This document shows, one piece after another, positions 42,947 through 54,000 of a stretch of 64,000 nt of DNA (the first letter of the stretch is position 1; the number at the start of each line of letters is the position of its first letter). The stretch lies in assembly GCF_003369915.1 (NCBI RefSeq), contig NC_046677.1:32475842-32539841 (forward strand), written 5' to 3'. The notes under the pieces are model-generated. The model made no database searches, was not told where the DNA came from, and worked only from the letters and a program-made list of their open reading frames with translations. This DNA is from Drosophila miranda (lineage: Eukaryota; Arthropoda; Insecta; Diptera; Drosophilidae). The position numbers were made by a program, and so were the translations under genes.

Positions 42947-45816
42947 TTTTTGTTGTGTCGTATGCAGCGGTGGCGATACGTAACTAACATAACGCAACGT
43001 AACCCAGCTCGAGCCTTGGCCTGATCCAGCAGGTTAGGGGAGCCAGAGTTACGTTGCGCTATGGGGACTTTATTGTACCTATACTATAACAGCATTTTTA
43101 GTACAAATTGTTGGGGCTGTAGCTTATAAATATATGTAAATAGCTGTCTACGAGCTGCTGTTAGCAGCCGTAGGCAGCAAATACGATGCTTTGAACAGCA
43201 CGAAATCTCCTCTGCCGGCAGTGCTGCCGGCGCAATCATCATTGGGGGAAATCTCTCCACTTTGGCAACAGTCCGTTAGCCAGAGCGGGGAGAGGGAGTG
43301 GGCAGAGCCAAAGCATAAAATACTCTAGACTTTAAATTAAGTTTAAGTTTACATTATCGACTAAGGGGAAACATTTTGGCAGAAAAGGGAGATTATATAT
43401 GTATGTTTTCTATTCTAATTCTTGTCTTCTTATTTGTTTTTGTCTTGTTTACGTTTCTCTTCTGCCCACTGGTCCGGGGCAGCCAGAGCTATTGCTTGTC
43501 AATTGGAGTAATTAGTACTAGTACTATACATTACTGGCATAAGAATTTGCCTGGATGCTAGCGTATAAGCAATCTGTCAGCTTAGTCATCTGTGCAATTA
43601 GTACATCTATCTTCCCTTCCAGTTTCTGGGTAGATTCAGCAGCGGCGGCCGCATGCTGGATCCGCTCCTGTGTCAGCAGTGTGATGAGGTAGTCCAGTTT
43701 CTGGCTGAGTTCATCGCTAGGACGGACACTCTGACTGCTCACAGTGGGCTGGAATCCGATTGTGGTCGCTGTGGGTGGCACCGACTGCCATACTTGCCTC
43801 CCTGGAAGAGGCTGAGAATGACTCGCTGGCTGCCTTGTGCGGAGTGCATCGGCATAGCTGCTCATCTGAGCTGGAGGAGCAGGAGCTCTTGCGCCTGAGC
43901 GCGCTCGCCGGCGGCTAGGTTGCTGCAGTGCTGGAAATCCCTGCTGGTTCATGACGGGTGGCTGGCGGGGACGCCGCAAACCCTGAGCGGCGGGTAAGGT
44001 AGGCATTGAAAGTTTGCTCAACATCCTGTTGGTCTGTTCTAACCCATTTTTCCTTCTGTTGCAGTATTCTTTATATTTGATGCAACCACGGTAGCTGGCA
44101 ACATGGGGACCATTACAGTTGGCGCATTTCGGCACATCCTCCCGCTTCTTGGGGCAGTCCTTGGGGTCATGCTTCTCCCCACACTTGAGACATACAACTG
44201 CACGGCTGCAGTAGTTCTTCGAGTGCCCAAACATCTGACACTTATGACACTGGGGAACGCCTGGCGCGCGTATGGGCTTCTCGACCTTGATCCGCTGGCT
44301 GCAAATTGCCGTTAGCTCATAGATACCATTGTTGCTCTCCTGTGGCTCAAGCTCAACCTCGAATAGGTCCAATGGCTCCTTTGTAAATCTTTTATGTATA
44401 TTGGCAATATGCCTCACCTTATATCCGAGTCTACCAAGCTGTTCACGCACCCAGTCTGTGGGTGTGGAACGGTGCAGGTGACGTATGACGATACGCATAC
44501 CCCTCTCGCTTCGCAGTCGAAATGTATGGTAATCCACACCTTCCCCCTCAGATAAGAGCCGAATTAGGGCCCTATAGCCATCTATTGTATGGCACATGAC
44601 TTTAAGAGATCCATTGTTGGCAGTCTTAGTGTCATATGTGCCTGCGCCAATGGCATTGTCAATGCATTGGAGCAGGGGAACGATTTCAGAGACGTTGGGA
44701 ATGTATATAGGGGCTGGCCGCACAATTCTGGCGTCAGCAGTAGCAGCAGCATTGGGTGCGTGCGCAGTGGTAGGGGCAGGCGGGGGGGTGGTGTGAGGAG
44801 TAGAGGGCCTGTTTGTGGGAACAGGTTCCTCGGCTTCCGTCTCTCCCTCGCTGCAGTCAGTGTCAATATCCATGTCGTCATTGGCTACGTCGTCAGCATC
44901 CGAGAGTATTTCGAAGTAGTTCGTTATACTCCTCTGGCTAGAGTCAGGCTTCTCCTTGGTGATTGCTGTCCGCTTGATCTTCTTGGCCGACGCCTTTGTA
45001 ATCGGCGAGCCCAAGGTGGTCGTTCGCTTCTTGTTCCGAGCCTCATACTCTGCCATCAGCTTAGCAGTTGCTTTCCTTTCCAATGCCAGTTTCTCCCGCT
45101 GCACCTTGAGGATCTCGCACAGAGTCGGCTGGCTCTGCACAGGTGCTGCAAGGGCACCAGTAGAAACTGGAGGACGTTGAGCGGCGTGGGCAGCTACACG
45201 AGCAGCACTAGCAGTAGTAGGAGCTGTTGCAGCTGGAGGGCGTTTAGCTGCGGCGGCAGCTACGCGAGTATGGGCGGTGGCTTTGGCAGCAGCAGGAATG
45301 GCAGCACAGGCAGCTGCAGCAGAGGCTCTGGGTAGCATGGCAGCGGGGGGGGTTAGCAATGGCTTGGTTGACAGTGCAGCGGACGGGGCCTGCATCGACT
45401 TGGCTGCAGCGGCAGCTGAAGTTGATGGCATGTCACTTGTCAGATCCGCCAATGAGGTCGAGCGATAGGAGAGGGGGCGCATGTCAGTCTGTGAGATTCC
45501 CGGCATTAGTTGCGGGGGGGAATGCAGATCATCTTCGCTGTCCGAAAAGGGAGCACGTGAGGCCACAATGGGCTTCTTCTTTGACTTGGGACACGGTTTG
45601 CGTACCATTGTTTATTGTTTTTTGTGGCTTTATTAGCGCAATTTGACACAAGTGTGAGAATGGTGAAGGGGGGGGGGGGCAGCAGCGGCTGCAGCCTACC
45701 CCACGTTTTTTCACTTTCGGCACTTTGGTTATGTTGTAGGTCAGTGAAAAACTTATACACGGCACAACACTTCGCGTTGCCCGGAATGTATTTACAGAAT
45801 ATTGCACAATGTATAC
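42947..45816 (-). mobile_element. telomeric element B2: gag-only member of family B (no ORF2)
   Basis: A complete-looking 2.87-kb element. The oligo-T and B-type 3' end start at 42,947, followed by about 550 nt of 3' UTR, then gag (43524-45608), then about 210 nt of 5' UTR with a run of 12 G on +. Compared with B1, ORF2 and the ORF2-proximal half of the 3' UTR are missing. The join lies near 43,500, just after GAGCTATTGCTTGT and before the gag stop. B3 has the same join, so the deleted form has spread. Confidence 0.9.
43524..45608 (-). CDS. B2 ORF1: complete Gag
   Basis: 694 codons, intact. It starts MVRKPCPKSKKKPIVASRA (a likely basic nuclear-localisation region), followed by a long Ala/Thr/Pro-rich segment, an acidic patch (DDVANDDMDIDTDCSEGE), the conserved region SLKVMCHTIDGYRALIRLLSE...MRIVIRHLHRSTPTDWV, three zinc knuckles around residues 450-510 and an Ala/Gln coiled C-terminus. 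This order matches Gag proteins of telomeric jockey elements. With no ORF2 in the same element, replication would need RT from another copy. Confidence 0.93.
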   Translation of the reverse strand: MVRKPCPKSKKKPIVASRAPFSDSEDDLHSPPQLMPGISQTDMRPLSYRSTSLADLTSDMPSTSAAAAAKSMQAPSAALSTKPLLTPPAAMLPRASAAAACAAIPAAAKATAHTRVAAAAAKRPPAATAPTTASAARVAAHAAQRPPVSTGALAAPVQSQPTLCEILKVQREKLALERKATAKLMAEYEARNKKRTTTLGSPITKASAKKIKRTAITKEKPDSSQRSITNYFEILSDADDVANDDMDIDTDCSEGETEAEEPVPTNRPSTPHTTPPPAPTTAHAPNAAATADARIVRPAPIYIPNVSEIVPLLQCIDNAIGAGTYDTKTANNGSLKVMCHTIDGYRALIRLLSEGEGVDYHTFRLRSERGMRIVIRHLHRSTPTDWVREQLGRLGYKVRHIANIHKRFTKEPLDLFEVELEPQESNNGIYELTAICSQRIKVEKPIRAPGVPQCHKCQMFGHSKNYCSRAVVCLKCGEKHDPKDCPKKREDVPKCANCNGPHVASYRGCIKYKEYCNRRKNGLEQTNRMLSKLSMPTLPAAQGLRRPRQPPVMNQQGFPALQQPSRRRARSGARAPAPPAQMSSYADALRTRQPASHSQPLPGRQVWQSVPPTATTIGFQPTVSSQSVRPSDELSQKLDYLITLLTQERIQHAAAAAESTQKLEGKIDVLIAQMTKLTDCLYASIQANSYASNV

Positions 45817-46658
45817 TTTTTGTTGTGTCGTATGCAGCGGTGGCGATACGTAACTAACATAACGCAACGTAACCCAGCTCGAGCCTTGGCCTGATCCAGC
45901 AGGTTAGGGGAGCCAGAGTTACGTTGCGCTATGGGGACTTTATTGTACCTATACTATAACAGCATTTTTAGTACAAATTGTTGGGGCTGTAGCTTATAAA
46001 TATATGTAAATAGCTGTCTACGAGCTGCTGTTAGCAGCCGTAGGCAGCAAATACGATGCTTTGAACAGCACGAAATCTCCTCTGCCGGCAGTGCTGCCGG
46101 CGCAATCATCATTGGGGGAAATCTCTCCACTTTGGCAACAGTCCGTTAGCCAGAGCGGGGAGAGGGAGTGGGCAGAGCCAAAGCATAAAATACTCTAGAC
46201 TTTAAATTAAGTTTAAGTTTACATTATCGACTAAGGGGAAACATTTTGGCAGAAAAGGGAGATTATATATGTATGTTTTCTATTCTAATTCTTGTCTTCT
46301 TATTTGTTTTTGTCTTGTTTACGTTTCTCTTCTGCCCACTGGTCCGGGGCAGCCAGAGCTATTGCTTGTCAATTGGAGTAATTAGTACTAGTACTATACA
46401 TTACTGGCATAAGAATTTGCCTGGATGCTAGCGTATAAGCAATCTGTCAGCTTAGTCATCTGTGCAATTAGTACATCTATCTTCCCTTCCAGTTTCTGGG
46501 TAGATTCAGCAGCGGCGGCCGCATGCTGGATCCGCTCCTGTGTCAGCAGTGTGATGAGGTAGTCCAGTTTCTGGCTGAGTTCATCGCTAGGACGGACACT
46601 CTGACTGCTCACAGTGGGCTGGAATCCGATTGTGGTCGCTGTGGGTGGCACCGACTGC
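45817..46658 (-). mobile_element. telomeric element B3: 5'-truncated copy of the gag-only form
   Basis: 842 bp, apparently identical to 42,947-43,788 of B2 by eye, including the ORF2-deletion join (near 46,370). It is cut inside gag near 46,658 where C1 begins. The gag tail is fused to C1 3' UTR sequence in an open frame (46394-46762) that has no meaning as a protein. Confidence 0.9.
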
Positions 46659-47535
46659 TTTTTTTGTTCTTGTTCGTCTTGCGAACTAAATTGGTAGTCT
46701 CTCTTCATGTCGAACCAATTCCCATCGCCACCTGCATTAGCAGGGGGGAGGGAGGCCGACATGAAGAGAGAACCGTTTTATTTGATTATACTCTTTAGCA
46801 TATTTTACAAATAGTTTCGCGCCGGCTGCTTATCTACATTACATGTAGTTGCAGACGTGGCTGTGAATTGACAGGGTAACATTTGTTACGGTATTGGCTT
46901 ATTTGGTATTTTTTTTAACAGCTATCGATCATTTGGCTAGATGCTAGGGTAACACTAATCTTATTGCTACTTTGTTTACATTGTTTTTAATTTGTTTTAA
47001 TTATTTCAGGTGGAGTATGCGGCCGTGGAGAACATCATTGCGCCTATTGGTCTCGTCGTCGGCTGCGAAGTGGAATCCTTGCGAGTGTCGGCGCTAAACT
47101 GGGACTGCAGGACAGCATCAACAGGGCTGAAGCTGGCCGAGGTCCAGTGCATCGACATTCTGGATGTGGATTACCAATTTCTGTGAAGGTGAAGTGGCTT
47201 CGTATCTGTGGAAGAATAGAAAGGTTTTTAGTTTCTTTTCAGCCGCCGCCATAATCTGGATTCTGGAGCTGCCGCCGTCCATCCTCAGGTTCTCTGCTGG
47301 GGCCGTCATTTGCCTGCGTAGCAGCTGCATTAGCGCTACTGCGGCTGATTTCCATATTGTGTGTTGCAAACGGATTTCGCAGCCAGTTCTCGCGTCTGAC
47401 TTGGAGCAATATTGATTGGATGGCTGTCAGGCTTCTGTTGCTGTTTGGATTGTGCTCTTCTATCATTGCGGCATACCTTGGCCTGGCCAGCCTTCTTGGA
47501 ATGTATGGGTGCGTTGCGATCTCACAGGCAAGTAA
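46659..47535 (-). mobile_element. telomeric retrotransposon C1 (family C), short 5'-truncated copy
   Basis: The 3' end is a T run then GTTCTTGTTCGTCTTGCGAAC. Nearly identical to 50,439-51,315 of C2, with substitutions near 47,251 and 47,285. It keeps the 3' UTR and the last ~90 codons of ORF2 (RARPRYAAMIEEHNP...), and is cut just beyond CACAGGCAAGTAA. Confidence 0.92.
47010..47186 (+). other. antisense exon-like open segment in C1 3' UTR
   Basis: On the + strand, an acceptor-like TTTTAATTATTTCAG precedes 58 open codons (VEYAAVENIIAPIGLVVGCE, then ESLRVSALNWDCRT...DVDYQFL) ending at TGA 47184-47186. Codon choice (GCC, GTG, ATC, CTG, AAG) looks like a host coding exon. A second acceptor-like TTTCTTTTCAG lies at about 47,241. 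C2 has the same segment at 50794-50970. No family recognised. Confidence 0.35.
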
Positions 47536-50438
47536 TTTTTTTTGTGTGTCGTATGCAGCGGAGGCGATACGTAACTAACATAACGTAACGTAACCCAGCT
47601 CGAGCCTTGGCCTGATCCAGCAGGTTAGGGGAGCCAGAGTTACGTTACGCTATGGGGACTTTATTTATACCAATACTTAATATAGCATTTTAGGTACAAT
47701 TTGTTGAGGCTGTTACTTAATATAAATGTATGTAAATAGCTGTCTACGGTTGCTAACAGCAGCCGTAGGCAGCAAATACGATGCTTTAAACAGCACGAAA
47801 TCTCCATTGCCGGCAGTGTTGCCGGCGCAATCGTCCATATGGGGAAATCTCTCCACTTTGGCAACAGTCCGTTTGCCAGAGGGGGGAGAGGGAGTGGGTA
47901 GAGCTAAAGCATAATACTCTAGACTATAGATAGATTTAAATGTAGATTATAATTAAGGGGAACATTTTGGTTGCCTTCATTGGCAGAAAAGGGAGATTAT
48001 ATACATATATATGTTATCTATTCTATGTCTTGTCTTTTATTTGTTTTGTCTTGTTTTTGTTTCTCCTCTGCCCACTGGTCCGGGGCAGCCAGAGCTATTG
48101 CTTGTTTTGTTTCTGTCTTCATTTCTTCCTTCGTTACTGTTCCGCCCTCTGGTCCGGGGCAGCCAGCATTGAGTTGAGCGTTTGTGTGGATGAGTGTTTG
48201 TATGTGCGCTTGTATGTGCGCAACGGTCCGTTGTCTCATCAGTGGAAATGGCCGAAGTCCACCACCTTCCAGTTGTTGTTGGCTTCTCTCTTCCTCTCAG
48301 GGAGTTCACTGGCGGCAATTCGAGATCTATAGGAGAAGGAGGAGACAGAAATTGCGCAGCAGAAATGCTAACGCTCATAGCTTTGAACAGCAGCGCCTTG
48401 TTCGGACGCGTTTTTGGCAATCGTTCGCATGAGTCTTCTACTCTTTTTAATAATTTGCAGTTGTCCATTTCTATGTCGTTAGTTAATCGGTTTAGGAAGA
48501 TATTAAGCAGAGTGATCATTCCGTAACGGCCAATTGTCGCGCTCGCATATGCCTCTGTGTTTTTTTTTCCGTGCGTGTGTGTTTTCTGTGTACGAATGTG
48601 GCAGCCATGGTTGTTGCATTCTTAGGGGCTGAACGGGACTTTGCTGGCGGTAAGTCTTCATTGCTGCTGTACATTTTGGCTGTTATTCTCTGTGTTTCTT
48701 GTACCCGTTGCTGGCGGTGGTTGATGTTCCTGGGCATTTGTGTTCGTGTGTGTGAGTGTGCTTCCATTGACCTGGCCGTTATCGCTGTGCCGCGAGTGTG
48801 TGTCAGCTATCTCGTTCATTGCTGCATTCAATGCCAGTCCCAATCGTTCTAGTCGCTGCCTTCTGCTGCTGACCGTCAGATCGATCGTGGCTATGGGGGC
48901 AGGCTCCAGTTGCCTCCGTCTTGGCAGTATGACCTCTGTGTAGTAGTTGAACTCTGTTGGCGGCGACACTGGGCGATCCATCCTGATCAGCATCCTCCGC
49001 ATGTCATCAAGGTCCCGGTCGTGGCTGATTTGGTCTTCTTCGGTGAACGGGCGCTGGTTAGGGATCATCTCAATTCGGTTCCATTCGTGTTTCGCGAGTT
49101 CTTTGGGAAGGTGTTTGGCAAGATACTCGGAATACCGGGGTCTAGAGATTCGGTGCGGTACGTAGGGGTCATTGACCACTTTGGCTGCCTCAATGTTGTG
49201 GTGGGATCTCATTTGCCCCGTGTACCTCTTGCACGTCCTCTCGTAAACTGCCTCAACCGTGTCCACTTCCAGGTCCCTGTGGATGGTGTCATTCCTCACA
49301 TACCATGGAGCGTTACATATCAGTCGAAGGGTCTTGTTCTGCTCAACCTGGATCCGTCCAAATTCTGCGCTGGTAGCTAATGGACCCCATACGGCCAATG
49401 TGTACTGCCAGATCGGTGCGATCATCTGCTTGTACAGCATTACCTTGGTTTTGAGGTTCAATTTGCTGCTTGTGTTCAGGAGCCAGCGCAGTTTTTGGAC
49501 CCTTGCCCTGACCTTTGTGACGACGTTGCTGATGTGCAGGTGGAACTGTAGCTTGGCGTCCAGCTTGACCCCCAGATATGAGTGCACGGCGACGCTACTG
49601 ATTCGCTGGTCGGCGATGTGCGGCTGCAAATCATCATCTGGCTGCTGGATCGTGCGCAACGTATGCACTATATGCACAGTTTTGGAGGCATTGATGGTGA
49701 TGCCCCATTGCTTTGCCCAGTTGGAGATGCTGAGCAGGAAGCGGTTGAGCTTTTGGGTAGCCATGAGCTGATTCATGCCAGTCGCCAGGATTGCTGTGTC
49801 GTCAGCATAGGTAGCCAAGAGCATACCCCTGTCGCGAGGAAGCGGCATGTCGTATGTATACAGATTGTATAGAACTGGCCCAAGTACGCTGCCCTGAGGA
49901 ACGCCTGCTGCAATCTTTTTGTACCCTGACTTGACTCCGCCTGTGCATTCCACATAGAAAGTTCGATCGTCCAAGTAGTGGGACAAGACTCTGTATATTG
50001 CTGCCGGCAACAGCTGCTTCATCTTGTACTTCAGGCCCGAATGCCAGACTCGGTCGAATGCCTCCTGTATGTCCATGTAGATGGCTGAGCAGTACAGGTT
50101 GTTCTCATATGTGGACAAAATGAACTTCGAGACTCTCCCCAATTGGTGTTCAGCCGCGTGCACCTGTCTGAAGCCGAACTGATGGTTTGGAATAGCCTCG
50201 ACAAATCCATCAGCTTCCATCATCCTGGTCAGAATGAGACGCTCAAACAGTTTGGACAGACCCGAAAGCAGACTGATGGGGCGATAAGATGCCAACTTAT
50301 CGGCGGGTTTTCCTGGCTTGGGGATCATACTAACTGCCGCGTGTTTCCACCTGTTAGGAAAGCAACCAATCCTAAGGGAGCTGTTGCATATGAGTGCAAA
50401 ATACAGGAGAGCAGACTTGGGTAGAGCTTTTATCGTCC
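47536..50438 (-). mobile_element. telomeric retrotransposon B4 (family B), 5'-truncated in ORF2
   Basis: The B-type 3' end follows eight T. The 3' UTR up to about 48,515 is clearly diverged from B1. From there rightwards the sequence is collinear with B1 at a constant offset of 9,947 and apparently identical, so B4 or B1 is a chimera. It is cut within the RT domain at 50,438 by C2. Confidence 0.92.
48658..50438 (-). pseudogene. B4 ORF2 fragment: C-terminal reverse transcriptase
   Basis: Open from the truncation point to the normal stop. The first Met is at 50,328 and the 556 residues from there match B1 ORF2. It holds RT motifs from MIPKPGKPADKLASYRPI through YADD to the C-terminus. The endonuclease and the first RT motifs are missing because the element is 5'-truncated, so it cannot work alone. 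Confidence 0.9.
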
Positions 50439-50793
50439 TTTTTTTTTTGTTCTTGTTCGTCTTGCGAACTAAATTGGTAGTCTCTCTTCATGTCGAACCA
50501 ATTCCCATCGCCACCTGCATTAGCAGGGGGGAGGGAGGCCGACATGAAGAGAGAACCGTTTTATTTGATTATACTCTTTAGCATATTTTACAAATAGTTT
50601 CGCGCCGGCTGCTTATCTACATTACATGTAGTTGCAGACGTGGCTGTGAATTGACAGGGTAACATTTGTTACGGTATTGGCTTATTTGGTATTTTTTTTT
50701 AACAGCTATCGATCATTTGGCTAGATGCTAGGGTAACACTAATCTTATTGCTACTTTGTTTACATTGTTTTTAATTTGTTTTAATTATTTCAG

Positions 50794-50970
50794 GTGGAGT
50801 ATGCGGCCGTGGAGAACATCATTGCGCCTATTGGTCTCGTCGTCGGCTGCGAAGTGGAATCCTTGCGAGTGTCGGCGCTAAACTGGGACTGCAGGACAGC
50901 ATCAACAGGGCTGAAGCTGGCCGAGGTCCAGTGCATCGACATTCTGGATGTGGATTACCAATTTCTGTGA
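50794..50970 (+). other. antisense exon-like open segment in C2 3' UTR
   Basis: Same 58-codon segment as in C1, with the same acceptor-like sequence and stop. It is followed by AAG|GTGAAG and, 54 nt later, TTTCTTTTCAG, a possible mini-intron. Further right, CACAG|GCAAGT (about 51,309) would fit a GC-type donor. Confidence 0.35.
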
Positions 50971-51022
50971 AGGTGAAGTGGCTTCGTATCTGTGGAAGAA
51001 TAGAAAGGTTTTTAGTTTCTTT

Positions 51023-54000
51023 TCAGCCGCCGCCATCATCTGGATTCTGGAGCTGCCGCCGTCCATCATCAGGTTCTCTGCTGGGGCCGTCATTTGCCTG
51101 CGTAGCAGCTGCATTAGCGCTACTGCGGCTGATTTCCATATTGTGTGTTGCAAACGGATTTCGCAGCCAGTTCTCGCGTCTGACTTGGAGCAATATTGAT
51201 TGGATGGCTGTCAGGCTTCTGTTGCTGTTTGGATTGTGCTCTTCTATCATTGCGGCATACCTTGGCCTGGCCAGCCTTCTTGGAATGTATGGGTGCGTTG
51301 CGATCTCACAGGCAAGTAAATTTGTGTGCTGCATTAACCGAGTGTAGTAGTTCCTGCAGAGTCTGTTATAAACTTCTTCCACAGTTGCTACTTGGAGATC
51401 CGCATGCAGTGCGTTGTTGCTCACATACCAGGGAGCATTTGTCATTGCTCTGAGAGCTTTGTTTTGGATCGTCTGGAGCTTTGCCATTTGCATGTTTGAA
51501 GTCAGTGGCCCCCAGACTGGCATGGCATACTGCCATATTGGGGCAATCAGCTGCTTATAGAGGAGGACCTTTGGAGGTAGTGGGAGTTTGCTGTTTCTGC
51601 CGATGATCCAGTCGAGCTTTTTGATCCGGGCCCTTGTTTTAGTGACAACAGCCGCTACGTGCTTATTGAAATTGAGCTTCGTATCCATCTGTATTCCTAG
51701 GTATGGCATGACGGGTTTTTTGGCCAGGAGTTGCCCGGCTAACCTTGGAGCTGGAGTGTGTAGCTGCACAGGTGAGAGAGTGTGTAGAACATGAGCAGTT
51801 TTTGCAAGACTGATGGTTATTCCCCATTTCTTAGCCCATGATAATGCATCAGCCAGGAGCCGCTCCACATTTTCGTTGGCTTGTTTTGGACTTGGGGCAG
51901 ATACGAGGTATACTGCGTCATCAGCGTACGTTGCTAGCATTTGGGTTGAGTTTGCGTGTCTTGGTGGCTGCGGCATGTCGGCAGTGTAAAGGTTGTAGAG
52001 TACTGGGCCAAGTACGCTTCCTTGCGGCACTCCAGCGGTTATGTGCTTTAGGCTTGAGGTGATGTTGTTGCAGCAGACGACTTTGAAGCTTCTGTCTGAG
52101 AGATAGCTGGTGAGTAGAATGTATAGATTGTCAGGTACTACCGTTTTAACTTTGCAGAGAAGACCCTGATGCCAGACTCTATCAAAGGCCTCCTGGATAT
52201 CCATGTACACAGCACTGCAATGCCGCTGCGCTTCGTAGGATCTGAGGATGAATTGCGTGACTCGTCCGATTTGCTGTTCCGCTGAGTGTTGACTTCTGAA
52301 GCCAAATTGATGGTTTGGAATAGCCATGGCAAAGCTTTCTTCTTCAAAAAGTCGTTTGAGGATGAGGCGTTCAAGGATTTTGGAGAAGCCTGTAAGCAGG
52401 CTGATGGGTCTGTAGGACTCAAGCCTATCACTCGGCTTTCCTGGCTTCCTTAACATTGAGATTTTTGCGCATTTCCAGGACTTTGGGAAGTGGCCGAACT
52501 GCAGAGCCGAGTTGCATATCAACAGCAGATACTCGATGGCGGATGTTGGCAGAGATTTAATGACGCGATTGTCGATACTGTCGAAACCGGGTGCCTTTTT
52601 CGTCTTGAGCTTCTTAATTTCCGATTTGAGTTCCTGGATGGTCACAGGTCTGATTATTTGAGCAGCTTCATCTGGACCGTTATCTTGTAATACTGCGTTA
52701 ATTTCTTCTCTGTCTTCTAGGTCTGCCGTGATCTTTGGCGTGAAACGTGCTTCCAGGTGCTGCGCAAAGGCCTCAGCTTTTTCCTCCGTAGTTTTGCACC
52801 AAGGTTCAGCAGGAGCTTGCTGCCCTTCCGCAACGTGCCTTCTGACTGGCAGATTTGGGATGGGCTGTCTCTTGATTGTGTTGGTAAGCCGCCACAGTTT
52901 CTGCATGCTGTACCTATCAGTTGGGTCAATGTCGTGTAGCAGTCTGTTCATTTGTTTGTCTTTTTGCAGCTTGATCCGTTTACGTATTCTGTTAGTCAGC
53001 TGATTGATAGTGCGTGCAATGAGGGGGTTGGAGCACCTATCTTTTTGGTTGATTTTGCAGAGAATTCTTTTGATCTTGATCGCTTTCAGCGTTTGCGAGT
53101 CAAGATGGAAGCTTTGCGGTCCGTACACTGTGTGCTGGTTACTTGAGGTTTGCGAAGCCAATTCAGCTGCAATGTAAATGTTCTTTTCAAGGATAGCCAC
53201 TGCATCATCTATGTCGTCGCCGTTGTGAAGTTCAGTCTCCAGATGGATTCGCTGTTCTAGGTGAGCTTGAAATCTTCTGATATTTGCATTTTTTGGTAAT
53301 AGTATCTTCTTTTTTCCATATTCAGGTCTCAGGAGGAGTCTAATAATTTGCATGTTGTGATCTGAACCTAAGTCATATGATGTTTCGATGTGGATTAAAT
53401 TGTGTCTAATACCCTTATAAACCGCAAAGTCTATAGCAGACGGCATATGTCGTCGATTTGAAGGGAAATGGGTGGGGGATCCAGTGGCCAGTATGTTTTG
53501 GTCGTTTTCCTGGATGCATTTCAGAAGTGCAGCCCCTCTTCTACAGGATCTTGCATTGCCCCACCACTGGCTTTTGGCGTTCCAATCCCCAGCTACGATA
53601 AATCTGCTACCTAGAGAGTCAAATACCTGTTTAAATTGTGTATCAATCCATTCGTGTGCAGGTGGACAATAGATCGCACCAATGTTTATTGTTTGATGGT
53701 TTTTTGTTGTTGCAGCTATGGTGCACATCTGGATGGAGTCCTCTCTTGTTGGTGCGAGGGAAATGTGCGGGATGTTGCACTTGATGATTACCGCGGCTCC
53801 TCCTCTGCTCCGGTTCGACGGGTGGTTTGCCATGTAGACGTGGTAACCATCTATCACGAGGTTTGTGTCTTCTTTTAGATGCGATTCCGATATCAGTAGG
53901 ATGTCAATACTGTTGCCTGCCAAATAAGCGTTAAGTTCAGGGAGTTTGTTTGGAAGCCCAGCAGCATTCCAGAAAGCGATTTTGATTAAAGGGGAATTAC

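Noticed and set aside
46394..46762. A 122-codon frame
   Set aside because: A chance fusion of B3 gag tail and C1 3' UTR across the element junction at 46,658.
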